In this document: piece after piece, positions 1 to 5,788 of the stretch
How the letters are laid out: every line of letters begins with the position of its first letter
Position numbering within the stretch: the first letter of the stretch is position 1
NCBI GenBank assembly: GCA_025357895.1
Contig: JANYLL010000425.1
Location: 1-5,924 of the forward strand
Length of the DNA: 5,924 bases
Reading direction: 5' to 3'
Source: Ignavibacteriota bacterium
GTDB lineage: Bacteria; Bacteroidota; Ignavibacteria; Palsa-1295
Notes under the pieces: model-generated
What the model was told of the DNA's origin: nothing
The model's database searches: none
The model's input: the letters and a program-made list of their open reading frames with translations, nothing else
Position numbers and translations under genes: made by a program

Positions 1-34
1 TTTAACCTCACTGTGAATGGGGTCGATAGTCCAT
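1..34. repeat. Left arm of a 34-bp perfect inverted repeat
   Basis: The reverse complement of bases 1-34 is identical to bases 267-300, with base 1 pairing with base 300. Identity stops sharply beyond base 34. Because the arm touches the window edge, the true repeat may be longer. The right arm is the 5' coding sequence of the YceI gene. Confidence 0.93.
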
Positions 35-78
35 TCGCGCAGGATGAGTCGCTCGGTTTCAAGTATGGGGAATTCCAT
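1..78 (-). CDS. Partial GNAT-type acetyltransferase N-terminus running into a copy of the YceI start (chimeric, open at window edge)
   Basis: Read on the minus strand from the ATG at 78, the frame is open for 26 codons to base 1. Residues 1-16 (MEFPILETERLILREW) match the usual opening of RimJ/RimL-type GNAT N-acetyltransferases, where LETERLILR forms the first beta strand. From the last base of codon 15 onward the DNA is identical to the start of the YceI gene at 267-300, so residues 16-26 read WTIDPIHSEVK, which is YceI sequence and not GNAT sequence. A genuine GNAT would continue for about 150-180 residues with an acetyl-CoA-binding loop, none of which is visible. The start is supported by a TATTTTTG box about 30 bases upstream on the same strand; there is no Shine-Dalgarno site. 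The start of a GNAT gene is likely real. The part after codon 15 is probably an assembly or amplification chimera, or else a rearranged gene. Confidence 0.5.
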   Translation of the reverse strand, partial: MEFPILETERLILREWTIDPIHSEVK

Positions 79-107
79 TAGTACAGCAAAAAATGTTATT
101 GTTTATA

Positions 108-115
108 CAAAAATA
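108..115 (-). promoter_or_regulatory. Candidate Bacteroidota-type -7 box (TATTTTTG) for the minus-strand GNAT start
   Basis: On the minus strand the octamer TATTTTTG fits the TAnnTTTG -7 consensus of the Bacteroidota housekeeping sigma factor and lies about 30 bases before the ATG at 78. No convincing TTTG -33 partner is visible upstream, so this is a weak call. The same octamer occurs before the large propeller gene. Confidence 0.33.
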
Positions 116-200
116 GCTCATTTTTAGTCGAATTCCGAAGAATTTACATCTTTGATAAAAATGAATCCAGTGGTGTGAAACCTTTTACCGTAAAATAACG

Positions 201-218
201 TATGTATATACATATAAT
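201..218 (+). promoter_or_regulatory. TATAAT -10 box overlapped by a 14-bp perfect palindrome, upstream of the YceI gene
   Basis: Bases 213-218 read TATAAT, an exact sigma70-type -10 element, 40 bases before the ATG. No good -35 hexamer lies 16-18 bases upstream. Bases 201-214 read TATGTATATACATA, which is its own reverse complement and shares its last two bases with the -10 box. That placement suits a dimeric repressor site, but AT-rich palindromes also arise by chance. The promoter function is inferred from position. Confidence 0.45.
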
Positions 219-244
219 GTTACGACATTTATTTATTATTTATT

Positions 245-253
245 AGGAAAGGA
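245..253 (+). promoter_or_regulatory. Shine-Dalgarno site of the YceI gene
   Basis: AGGAAAGGA ends 5 bases before the ATG at 259 and contains two purine-rich anti-16S matches. It is the only clear ribosome binding site in the window; the other plus-strand genes start after AT- or T-rich sequence. It fixes the YceI start and suggests that this gene is translated more strongly than its neighbours. Confidence 0.7.
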
Positions 254-258
254 AAATT

Positions 259-807
259 ATGGCTACATGGACTATCGACCCCATTCACAGTGAGGTTAAA
301 TTTAAGGTGAAACACCTTGTTGTTTCATCAGTTGTGGGAAATTTTCAGACATTCAGCGGTTCTGTTGAATCTGAAAAAACGGATTTCTCAGATGCAAGGA
401 TCAGCTTCGAAGCTGATGTCAATAGCGTGAATACGCATAATGAACAGCGTGACGGACATCTGAAAACGGCAGATTTCTTCCTCGCAGAAGAACATCCGAA
501 AATGACGTTCGTTTCGAAATCGATTATAGGCAAAGGTAACAGTGAATATACGGTTACCGGTGATCTCAGTATCCGCGGGATTACGAACGAGGTGAAGCTC
601 GATGTCGTTTATAATGGTACGATCCTCGGCTTCGGCAATGTGCCGACAGCAGGATTCGAGATCACAGGCAAAGTCAATCGCAAAGATTTTGGAATGACAT
701 TCGATGCGCTTACCGAAGCAGGCGGAATTATCGTCGGCGAAGAAGTAAAGATCGAAATTGCTGCAGAGCTAAATAAGCAGGCAGTGACATTAAAGCAGGC
801 TGCGTAA
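259..807 (+). CDS. YceI family protein (cytosolic lipocalin-like)
   Basis: This 182-residue protein has the full YceI-like domain (PF04264 type). Visible features are the opening WTIDPIHSEVKFKVKHLVVSSVVGNF-like strand pair at residues 4-29, the HLKTADFF and HPKMTF segments near residues 67-83, the VTGDLSIRGITNEV block near 98-112, GFEITGKVNRKDFGM near 131-145, and VGEEVKIEIAAEL near 158-170. In this family an antiparallel beta barrel binds a long isoprenoid or amphiphilic molecule. Many members carry a signal peptide, but this one has none, so it should be cytoplasmic. Length is typical and the frame intact. The start at 259 is set by a strong ribosome binding site. The gene stands alone, divergent from a GNAT start and followed by a hairpin. 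The ligand and physiological role cannot be told from the sequence; some homologues respond to acid, osmotic or oxidative stress. Confidence 0.95.
   Translation: MATWTIDPIHSEVKFKVKHLVVSSVVGNFQTFSGSVESEKTDFSDARISFEADVNSVNTHNEQRDGHLKTADFFLAEEHPKMTFVSKSIIGKGNSEYTVTGDLSIRGITNEVKLDVVYNGTILGFGNVPTAGFEITGKVNRKDFGMTFDALTEAGGIIVGEEVKIEIAAELNKQAVTLKQAA
267..300. repeat. Right arm of the 34-bp inverted repeat, inside the YceI coding sequence
   Basis: This arm covers the last base of codon 3 through codon 14 of the YceI gene. It is the inverse copy of bases 1-34, with a 232-base spacer holding both divergent start regions. The full YceI frame runs intact through this arm, so this copy is the original and the one at the window edge is secondary. 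Confidence 0.93.
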
Positions 808-836
808 GTATAACGGACATTCCTGTCCTTTAGCAA

Positions 837-867
837 GGTGACGGGCGGACTAAAAGTCCGCCCCACC
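837..867. repeat. Strong GC-rich hairpin, REP-like or transcription-end structure
   Basis: GGGCGGACT (843-851) and AGTCCGCCC (855-863) form a perfect 9-bp stem with an AAA loop. GGTG (837-840) and CACC (864-867) extend it by 4 bp across a two-base AC bulge. It lies 30 bases after the YceI stop codon. It is followed by A-rich rather than T-rich DNA, so it is not a standard intrinsic terminator on the plus strand, and no T-tract follows on the minus strand either. It could protect the YceI mRNA 3' end, cause weak termination, or be a copy of a dispersed palindromic repeat. Confidence 0.75.
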
Positions 868-929
868 AAAAATTTAAATCTTCATTTTTCTGATGAACGA
901 TTAACTTTCAGGCGTGTTTTTCTTTCTCT

Positions 930-1424
930 ATGAAAGATGAACGCGCCGTTTTGCTTCCTATCTGTTCGGAAAAACAGGTTTTTTCCAAATGGATGTGGCT
1001 TGCTATTACAGCAGCAATAAATATACCTTTTATCATCTCAAACATTCATCATGATCTTCTGTTTATCCTTGGTTCACTCTTTCCCTCTCTATGCGTATCA
1101 GTATTATTTTTACTTTGTAAATTAACAACGGAACTTGATCCTGATGGTTTTCACTACAAATATTTTCCCTTTCATTTGAACTGGCATCTTGTTGAAAAAG
1201 AAGATATTGCGAAAATTTATGTTCGCAAATATTCTCCTTTAAAAGAGTTTGGCGGATGGGGTATCCGCGGCGTATTTCCTGCGAAAGCCTATATTATAAA
1301 AGGCAACATGGGAATTCAATTCGAATTAAAAGATGGACGAAAAGTCCTCTTCGGCACACAGAAACCCGAGGAATGGGAGAAAGTTATAAAAGAGATGTTT
1401 GCTGATTCAAAAGTTTTGGAATAG
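930..1424 (+). CDS. Membrane protein with two transmembrane helices and a C-terminal PH-like domain, unknown function
   Basis: The 164-residue product has a short cytoplasmic N-terminus, two hydrophobic helices at about residues 21-39 and 43-63 joined by a short polar turn (NIHHD), and a soluble domain from about residue 68. That domain has the pattern of small bacterial PH-like proteins: DPDGFHYKYFPF opening (70-81), an EDIAKIYVRKYSPLKEFGGWGIRG-type core (91-114), the AYIIKGNMGIQFEL strand pair (120-133), and DGRKVLFGTQKPEEW closing (135-149). From memory it resembles a Bacteroidota DUF family (possibly DUF6141), which I cannot confirm. In-frame TGA at 894 and no other ATG make 930 the only sensible start; no ribosome binding site is present. 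The 3' end overlaps the convergent DUF72 gene by 41 bp. Function unknown. Confidence 0.85.
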   Translation: MKDERAVLLPICSEKQVFSKWMWLAITAAINIPFIISNIHHDLLFILGSLFPSLCVSVLFLLCKLTTELDPDGFHYKYFPFHLNWHLVEKEDIAKIYVRKYSPLKEFGGWGIRGVFPAKAYIIKGNMGIQFELKDGRKVLFGTQKPEEWEKVIKEMFADSKVLE

Positions 1425-2289
1425 GAATAGCTAATCCACATTCCTCATTCAACTTTTTCACAGTGTATTCGCTGATGATCGGTGTGTTCGATTCATCGTG
1501 CTGATGCATCATGAAATAAATATCTTTGATACCGGCTTCCAGCCATTTATTGATCTGCGTTATCCAGGCATCAATGCGCGGATAATCGGTGGGGTGAATA
1601 TTATTGCCAACAAATCGGATGAAAGCTTTTGGGATTGGGAGTTCTGTATGCACGCAATCTCTTCTGCCTGAAGTATCAGTTGTCACCCATCCGTTATTAT
1701 TCGAAGCAAGAAAATCGAAAAGCTTATCACGATACTCCGTTGTGAACCAGTCAGTATGCCGGACTTCAACAAAAACTTCCAGATCTTTCGGAAGAGAAAG
1801 TAAATAGTCTTTCAGTGCATCGAAATTCTTCGTGCCGAAATTATCAGGCATTTGTAAAAAACACGGACCGCGCTTCTTGCCGAAGCCGGAAATGGATTCG
1901 AGAAAACTTGAAGTAATATTTTCGCAATTCTTTAACCTTCGGAAATGCGTAATGCTTTGGTTAAACTTCGGACAGAAAAGAAAATTTTTCCCGACATCTT
2001 TAGCCCAAGCGTCTATTTTTGCTGTGGGATAAATTTGATAGAAAGTGGCATTGAGTTCAATGCAATTAAAATGCTTTGCATAATTAGCGAGGAAATCTTT
2101 CTCCTTTGTCTTTTCCGGATACAAAAGCCCGACCCATTCTTTCCGTCCCCATTTCGCGCAGCCAAAATGCACATCGCCTTTCTTTTTGCTTTTCGTCGCC
2201 TTTAAAATAGCTTTCGTCTTCACAGATTCTTTTGGCAGCGAATGATCAATGCTGTTTAGCTCACTCGGCTCTACTCTTCCGAATTCCAT
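1384..2289 (-). CDS. DUF72 (YecE-like) domain protein
   Basis: This 301-residue protein has a full DUF72 domain (PF01904 type), a TIM-barrel-like fold of unknown biochemical role. Visible landmarks are HFGCAKWGRKEWVGLLYP (41-58), FNCIELNATFYQIYP (74-88), FLFCPKFNQSITH (103-115), GPCFLQMPDNFG (141-152), VFVEVRHTDWF (172-182) and a C-terminal YFMMHQHDESNTP. The first 40 or so residues are a polar, lysine-rich extension. The MEFGRV...LNSIDHSLP opening is, as I recall, conserved in the Bacteroidota branch of DUF72, which supports the start at 2289. The HQHDE ending replaces the NN...A motif of the classical YecE branch. The gene is convergent with the PH-like membrane protein (41 bp shared) and divergent from the T9SS propeller gene. 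No catalytic function should be assigned. Confidence 0.93.
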   Translation of the reverse strand: MEFGRVEPSELNSIDHSLPKESVKTKAILKATKSKKKGDVHFGCAKWGRKEWVGLLYPEKTKEKDFLANYAKHFNCIELNATFYQIYPTAKIDAWAKDVGKNFLFCPKFNQSITHFRRLKNCENITSSFLESISGFGKKRGPCFLQMPDNFGTKNFDALKDYLLSLPKDLEVFVEVRHTDWFTTEYRDKLFDFLASNNNGWVTTDTSGRRDCVHTELPIPKAFIRFVGNNIHPTDYPRIDAWITQINKWLEAGIKDIYFMMHQHDESNTPIISEYTVKKLNEECGLAIPIPKLLNQQTSLL

Positions 2290-2407
2290 AGGATAATAAA
2301 AAAATAGAACACCCTCTGAGCAATCCGATCTCGTAATGACTGGAACCCCGGCTTAACGGGATAAAACAGTGCAGAAGTTGCCTGCTGCTCCGAAATACGA
2401 TCAGTAT

Positions 2408-2460
2408 AATCAGTGAGTGCGACTAAATAAACGATAATTCAGTATTTGAGTTCACTGATT
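2408..2460. repeat. 9-bp inverted repeat in the propeller-gene upstream region
   Basis: AATCAGTGA (2408-2416) and TCACTGATT (2452-2460) are perfect reverse complements separated by 35 bases; two G-T wobble pairs extend the inner end. The arms flank the putative -33 TTTG at 2445-2448, so they could be paired regulator half-sites. Chance occurrence is possible for a repeat this short. Confidence 0.5.
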
Positions 2461-2478
2461 TCTCAAACCTTATTTTTG
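2445..2478 (+). promoter_or_regulatory. Candidate Bacteroidota-type promoter for the T9SS propeller gene
   Basis: TATTTTTG at 2471-2478 matches the TAnnTTTG -7 consensus of Bacteroidota, and TTTG at 2445-2448 is a possible -33 element. The 22-base spacing is slightly longer than usual. An alternative sigma70-like reading, TTGACC (2476-2481) with TATGAA (2498-2503) spaced by 16, would put transcription initiation near 2510, too close to the first ATG and favouring the start at 2554. Confidence 0.4.
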
Positions 2479-2517
2479 ACCTAAAAAATCATCACTATAT
2501 GAATTAATCATTCGAAA

Positions 2518-5301
2518 ATGATGTATCTTTATGTAGTACATAAAAAATTTCCGATGAGACATATAACCCTTTTCCTCGCAGCAGTCATAATTTTCAGTAA
2601 TAACTCCGGCTCTTTCGCGCAAATAAAAAAGCAAAGCGAGCCATATCCTGATGACCCAGCTGCACGCGAAGAATATGACTACCTCCGCCTTCGTGATCCG
2701 GAGACGAATGAGATCCCTTCCGGTATTGCGCAGAAAGAATTTGAATTTGCTACAAAACTACCGAAGCACAATCCATTCGGTGCTATGATCAATGCCCCTG
2801 TTGCTTTCGATTGGCAGCCTATAGGACCTGCAAATCAATCAGGAAGAATACAAGCCATTGGGATCGATATATTAAATGAAAGCAATATGCTTGCCGGCGC
2901 TGCTTCCGGAGGAGTATGGAGATCGATCGATACTGGGCAATCATGGGTAAAAGTTACGCTTCCCAATGATGAGCAATCCGTTAGCGCAATTGTGCAGGAT
3001 ACTCGTAAAGGGAAAGAAAACACATGGTATTATTCCACAGGCGAATTACTCAGCACGACAGGGCGCCGCGAAACAAGCAATATCCGAACACATTCCTGGG
3101 GTAACGGAATTTATAAATCCACCGATAACGGTGCATCATGGAATTCTCTTTCTGCAACGGTTACAACAAGCAAGCATAGTGCCGCTGTAAATTTCACCGG
3201 CATCTGGAATCTTGCACTTGATCCTAATAATTTGGAGCAAGATGTTATCTATGCTGCATGCTATGGCGGCATTATGCGATCATCCGATGCCGGAGCGACC
3301 TGGACGAATGTCCTTGGTGGCGATTCAGTGAAATGTTTTAATTCGGAGATCGTTCGCGGTTCCGGTGGAACGCTCTATGCTGCAATCGGCAGCGCGTATG
3401 ACGGAACAACTACTCCGCATCAAGGAGTCTGGCGCTCGACCGATGGATTGAAGTGGGCAAATATATCCGGCAGCATATTACCAAAACTCATACGACGTTC
3501 ACGACTCGCTCTTTCTGAATCGAATGACAATGTTCTCTATTACCTAACTGAAACTCCCAATGATTGGAAATTTGCTGATACGGAATTTGTCACGCAAAAT
3601 TCACTTTCAAAATATTCCTTCTTTTCAGGCGATGGGAGCGGGTCGGGTGGCAAGTGGGAATCGCGTACAGTCCCCTTTGATAATGATCCGCTTAATCATT
3701 ATAAATCATTAGGGGGATATGCTCTCGTTCTTGCCGTATCACCGAATGATATCAATACAGTATTTGTCGGCGGCACAAATCTGTATTATTCGACAGATGG
3801 TTTTCAAGAGCCCTCAAGCTTTATCCAGATCGGTGGATATCCTTATACTATGCAGCCCGGTACCCTGCATCCGGATATGCATGCCTTGCTTTTCTCACGT
3901 TCGAATCATTCAACTCTCTTCGTTGCCAATGACGGAGGCCTTGATAAACTTGATGATTTTATCGTCGATGACAATACGTGGATCAGTTTTAATAATGGAC
4001 TTTCATCTGCACAAGTTTATCACTCTTCACTTGATCATGGCACACCTAACGACAATTTTATCATAAGCGGCTTGCAGGATAATAGCACCTATGCTACGCA
4101 ATCGCCGCTCTTTGGTGATCCGTGGTTTGTTGTATCCGGAGGCGATGGCATGACAACTGCTGTTACAAATGGTGGTGCGCAGCTCTTTGGGTCATCCCAA
4201 GGCGGCAATATTGAATGTTTTTATAATGATGGTCAATCTATTTCTTATATCGGACGTCTTCCACCCACATCTGATCTTAGCATCTCAACTTTTTTTACGA
4301 ATTATATTCTCGAACCGAATATTGGCAATGAACTTTATGAAGCCGAGACCGATCACTTATGGCGATTTGATAAAATTTCCTCACTCCCCACTCAATCAGG
4401 CAATCTTTTACCGAATTGGACCGAACTCACAAATGTAGCAAATGCACTTCATCCATTACAATGTTTTATCACGACATTTGGGTTTGCGACTGATACAAAG
4501 GACAGACTTTTCTTTGGAACAAGTGTAGGAAAAGTTTTTGAAGTTGATAACGCGTCAGGTAAGACGCCAGAGTTAAAAGATATTTCAGGGGCAGATTTTC
4601 CTAAGAATGGATTTGTAGCCGGAATAGAAGTTGACCCCGGCAACGCTAATGAGATCATCGTCGTTTTTTCGAACTACAATATACAGAGTCTTTTTCACAC
4701 GACTGATGCAGGCAAAGCGTGGAATGCTATCGGAGCCAATTTAGAAGAATTGCCCGATGGTGCAGGATCAGGACCATCGGTACGATGCGCGAAAATTCTT
4801 CATACAACAAACGGCACAATATATTACGTCGGCACGAGTGTCGGATTATATTCAACGACAAAGATCAATGGCTTGCAAACGATCTGGGTTCAGGAAGCGC
4901 CTACGACGATAGGTAATTTGATTGTGGAATCGATTGATGCTCGCCAAAGCGACGGGCGTGTGATCGTCTCAACACAAGGCGGCGGCGTTTTTAGAAATAT
5001 TCCCACGAATGCGGTAACAAATGGTCAAGTAATACAACAATCATTTGAACTTGAACAGAATTATCCGAATCCATTTTCCGGATTATCGACTATTCGTTTC
5101 ATACTTGCGATGAGAAGCGAAGTCACCATCGAATTGTATAATGTGCTTGGAGAGAAAATGTCTGAAGTTGCTCACGGTTTTTATGATTCGGGAAGTCACA
5201 TCGTTGAACTTTCAGGCAAGATACTTGCTGCCGGAAATTATTTTTTAAGAGCGAAAGCTGGGGATGCCGTTTCGACAAAGATGATCACGATTGTAAAATA
5301 G
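2518..5301 (+). CDS. Large secreted Asp-box beta-propeller protein with T9SS C-terminal sorting domain
   Basis: This 927-residue protein resembles the sortilin/VPS10-like and BNR-repeat 'exo-sialidase-like' propellers. The second methionine region (residue 13, base 2554, MRHITLFLAAV) starts a classic signal peptide with likely cleavage after SFA at residue 34, so 2554 is probably the true start. Asp-box motifs (S/T-x-D-x-G-x-x-W) occur at residues 136-143 (SIDTGQSW), 201-208 (STDNGASW), 255-262 (SSDAGATW) and 728-735 (TTDAGKAW), with shortened forms at 307-313 (STDGLKW) and 425-428 (STDG). NDGG at 471-474, GLQDNSTY at 518-525 and SGGDGMT at 540-546 are typical of the central blades of this family. 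Residues about 842-927 are a type A T9SS sorting domain (LEQNYPNPF at 845-853, ending KMITIVK). It should cross the inner membrane by Sec and the outer membrane by T9SS, ending secreted or surface-attached. Asp boxes are structural; no sialidase active site is evident, so no substrate is assigned. Confidence 0.93.
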   Translation: MMYLYVVHKKFPMRHITLFLAAVIIFSNNSGSFAQIKKQSEPYPDDPAAREEYDYLRLRDPETNEIPSGIAQKEFEFATKLPKHNPFGAMINAPVAFDWQPIGPANQSGRIQAIGIDILNESNMLAGAASGGVWRSIDTGQSWVKVTLPNDEQSVSAIVQDTRKGKENTWYYSTGELLSTTGRRETSNIRTHSWGNGIYKSTDNGASWNSLSATVTTSKHSAAVNFTGIWNLALDPNNLEQDVIYAACYGGIMRSSDAGATWTNVLGGDSVKCFNSEIVRGSGGTLYAAIGSAYDGTTTPHQGVWRSTDGLKWANISGSILPKLIRRSRLALSESNDNVLYYLTETPNDWKFADTEFVTQNSLSKYSFFSGDGSGSGGKWESRTVPFDNDPLNHYKSLGGYALVLAVSPNDINTVFVGGTNLYYSTDGFQEPSSFIQIGGYPYTMQPGTLHPDMHALLFSRSNHSTLFVANDGGLDKLDDFIVDDNTWISFNNGLSSAQVYHSSLDHGTPNDNFIISGLQDNSTYATQSPLFGDPWFVVSGGDGMTTAVTNGGAQLFGSSQGGNIECFYNDGQSISYIGRLPPTSDLSISTFFTNYILEPNIGNELYEAETDHLWRFDKISSLPTQSGNLLPNWTELTNVANALHPLQCFITTFGFATDTKDRLFFGTSVGKVFEVDNASGKTPELKDISGADFPKNGFVAGIEVDPGNANEIIVVFSNYNIQSLFHTTDAGKAWNAIGANLEELPDGAGSGPSVRCAKILHTTNGTIYYVGTSVGLYSTTKINGLQTIWVQEAPTTIGNLIVESIDARQSDGRVIVSTQGGGVFRNIPTNAVTNGQVIQQSFELEQNYPNPFSGLSTIRFILAMRSEVTIELYNVLGEKMSEVAHGFYDSGSHIVELSGKILAAGNYFLRAKAGDAVSTKMITIVK

Positions 5302-5342
5302 TATGATGTAACTTTTAGCTTACTAAATGTGTCTTTAGAATC

Positions 5343-5747
5343 ATGAGACCTGTCATTTGCATTACAACATTATTTCTCATAACTATCGGCTGTCATAGCA
5401 ACAATACAACTGCTGTGCAGTCGCATTGTACTTTTTCTAAAACGCTGCTTGCACAGGATTCTGCGCTGCAAAGAAAATTTCCTGCCGATTCAGCAAGGGC
5501 TTATACATATAGTACTTATAATGTAAATTTCGATTCGCTGCTTCAATCCTTATGTAATATTGGATTTCATATTTCCGAAGCATGGAATTCCGCACCGAAT
5601 AGTTATCTCTGTCTGGATGCGATCGGACCGCGCCCCGTTATCGTTCTTGCATCTTCCGATTCAACAATTCTGAACTATGGATTTACTTATGGGAATCACG
5701 GAAGATTAGCATGCTCTACATCGCTCTATTATTATAAACCGGAATAA
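5343..5747 (+). CDS. Small predicted lipoprotein, unknown function
   Basis: The 134-residue product starts with a short signal sequence (MRPVICITTLFLITIGC) ending in an acceptable lipobox, ITIG-C, which puts the lipidated cysteine at residue 17. After it comes a polar Ser/Asn/Thr-rich linker and a compact domain with four further cysteines (29, 71, 90, 124) that could form two disulfides in the periplasm or outside. I recognise no family. The middle (about 60-112) has a regular alternation, with FDSLLQSLCNIGFHISEAW followed by a strand-like PRPVIVLAS, suggesting a small alpha/beta fold. It begins 41 bases after the propeller stop codon on the same strand with no terminator between, so co-transcription is likely. 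No Shine-Dalgarno site. Sequence just after its stop belongs to another protein family, so its C-terminus should be treated with some caution. Confidence 0.75.
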   Translation: MRPVICITTLFLITIGCHSNNTTAVQSHCTFSKTLLAQDSALQRKFPADSARAYTYSTYNVNFDSLLQSLCNIGFHISEAWNSAPNSYLCLDAIGPRPVIVLASSDSTILNYGFTYGNHGRLACSTSLYYYKPE

Positions 5748-5788
5748 GTTCTGGAAAATCATTCGGCAAAAATATCCGTTTTTCCGCT

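Larger units (their letters stand above)
2290..2517. other. Divergent intergenic region between the DUF72 and propeller genes
   Basis: These 228 bases have no credible coding frame or RNA gene. They should hold the promoters for both flanking genes. The right half contains a TAnnTTTG promoter candidate and a 9-bp inverted repeat, listed separately. On the DUF72 side I see only an AT-rich stretch with seven consecutive As (plus strand) next to the start codon, and no promoter I would defend. Confidence 0.6.

Noticed and set aside
609..869. 86-codon minus-strand open frame opposite the YceI gene
   Set aside because: It lies antisense to an intact, well-conserved YceI gene and its translation has no recognisable domain; it also reads through the hairpin at 837-867.
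843..875. Rho-independent terminator after the YceI gene
   Set aside because: The stem is strong, but the following bases are A-rich on the plus strand and no T-run follows the stem on either strand, so I list it as a hairpin or repeat only.
1604..2205. Three plus-strand open frames opposite the DUF72 gene
   Set aside because: They are antisense shadows of a complete DUF72 domain, have no ribosome binding sites and no family resemblance.
2345..2362. CCCG...CGGG mini-hairpin in the divergent region
   Set aside because: The stem is only 4 bp with a 6-base loop, with no T-tract and no extension; this is expected by chance.
3719..4438. Two plus-strand open frames (115 and 89 codons) inside the propeller gene
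   Set aside because: They are out-of-frame readings of the intact propeller gene with low-complexity hydrophobic composition.
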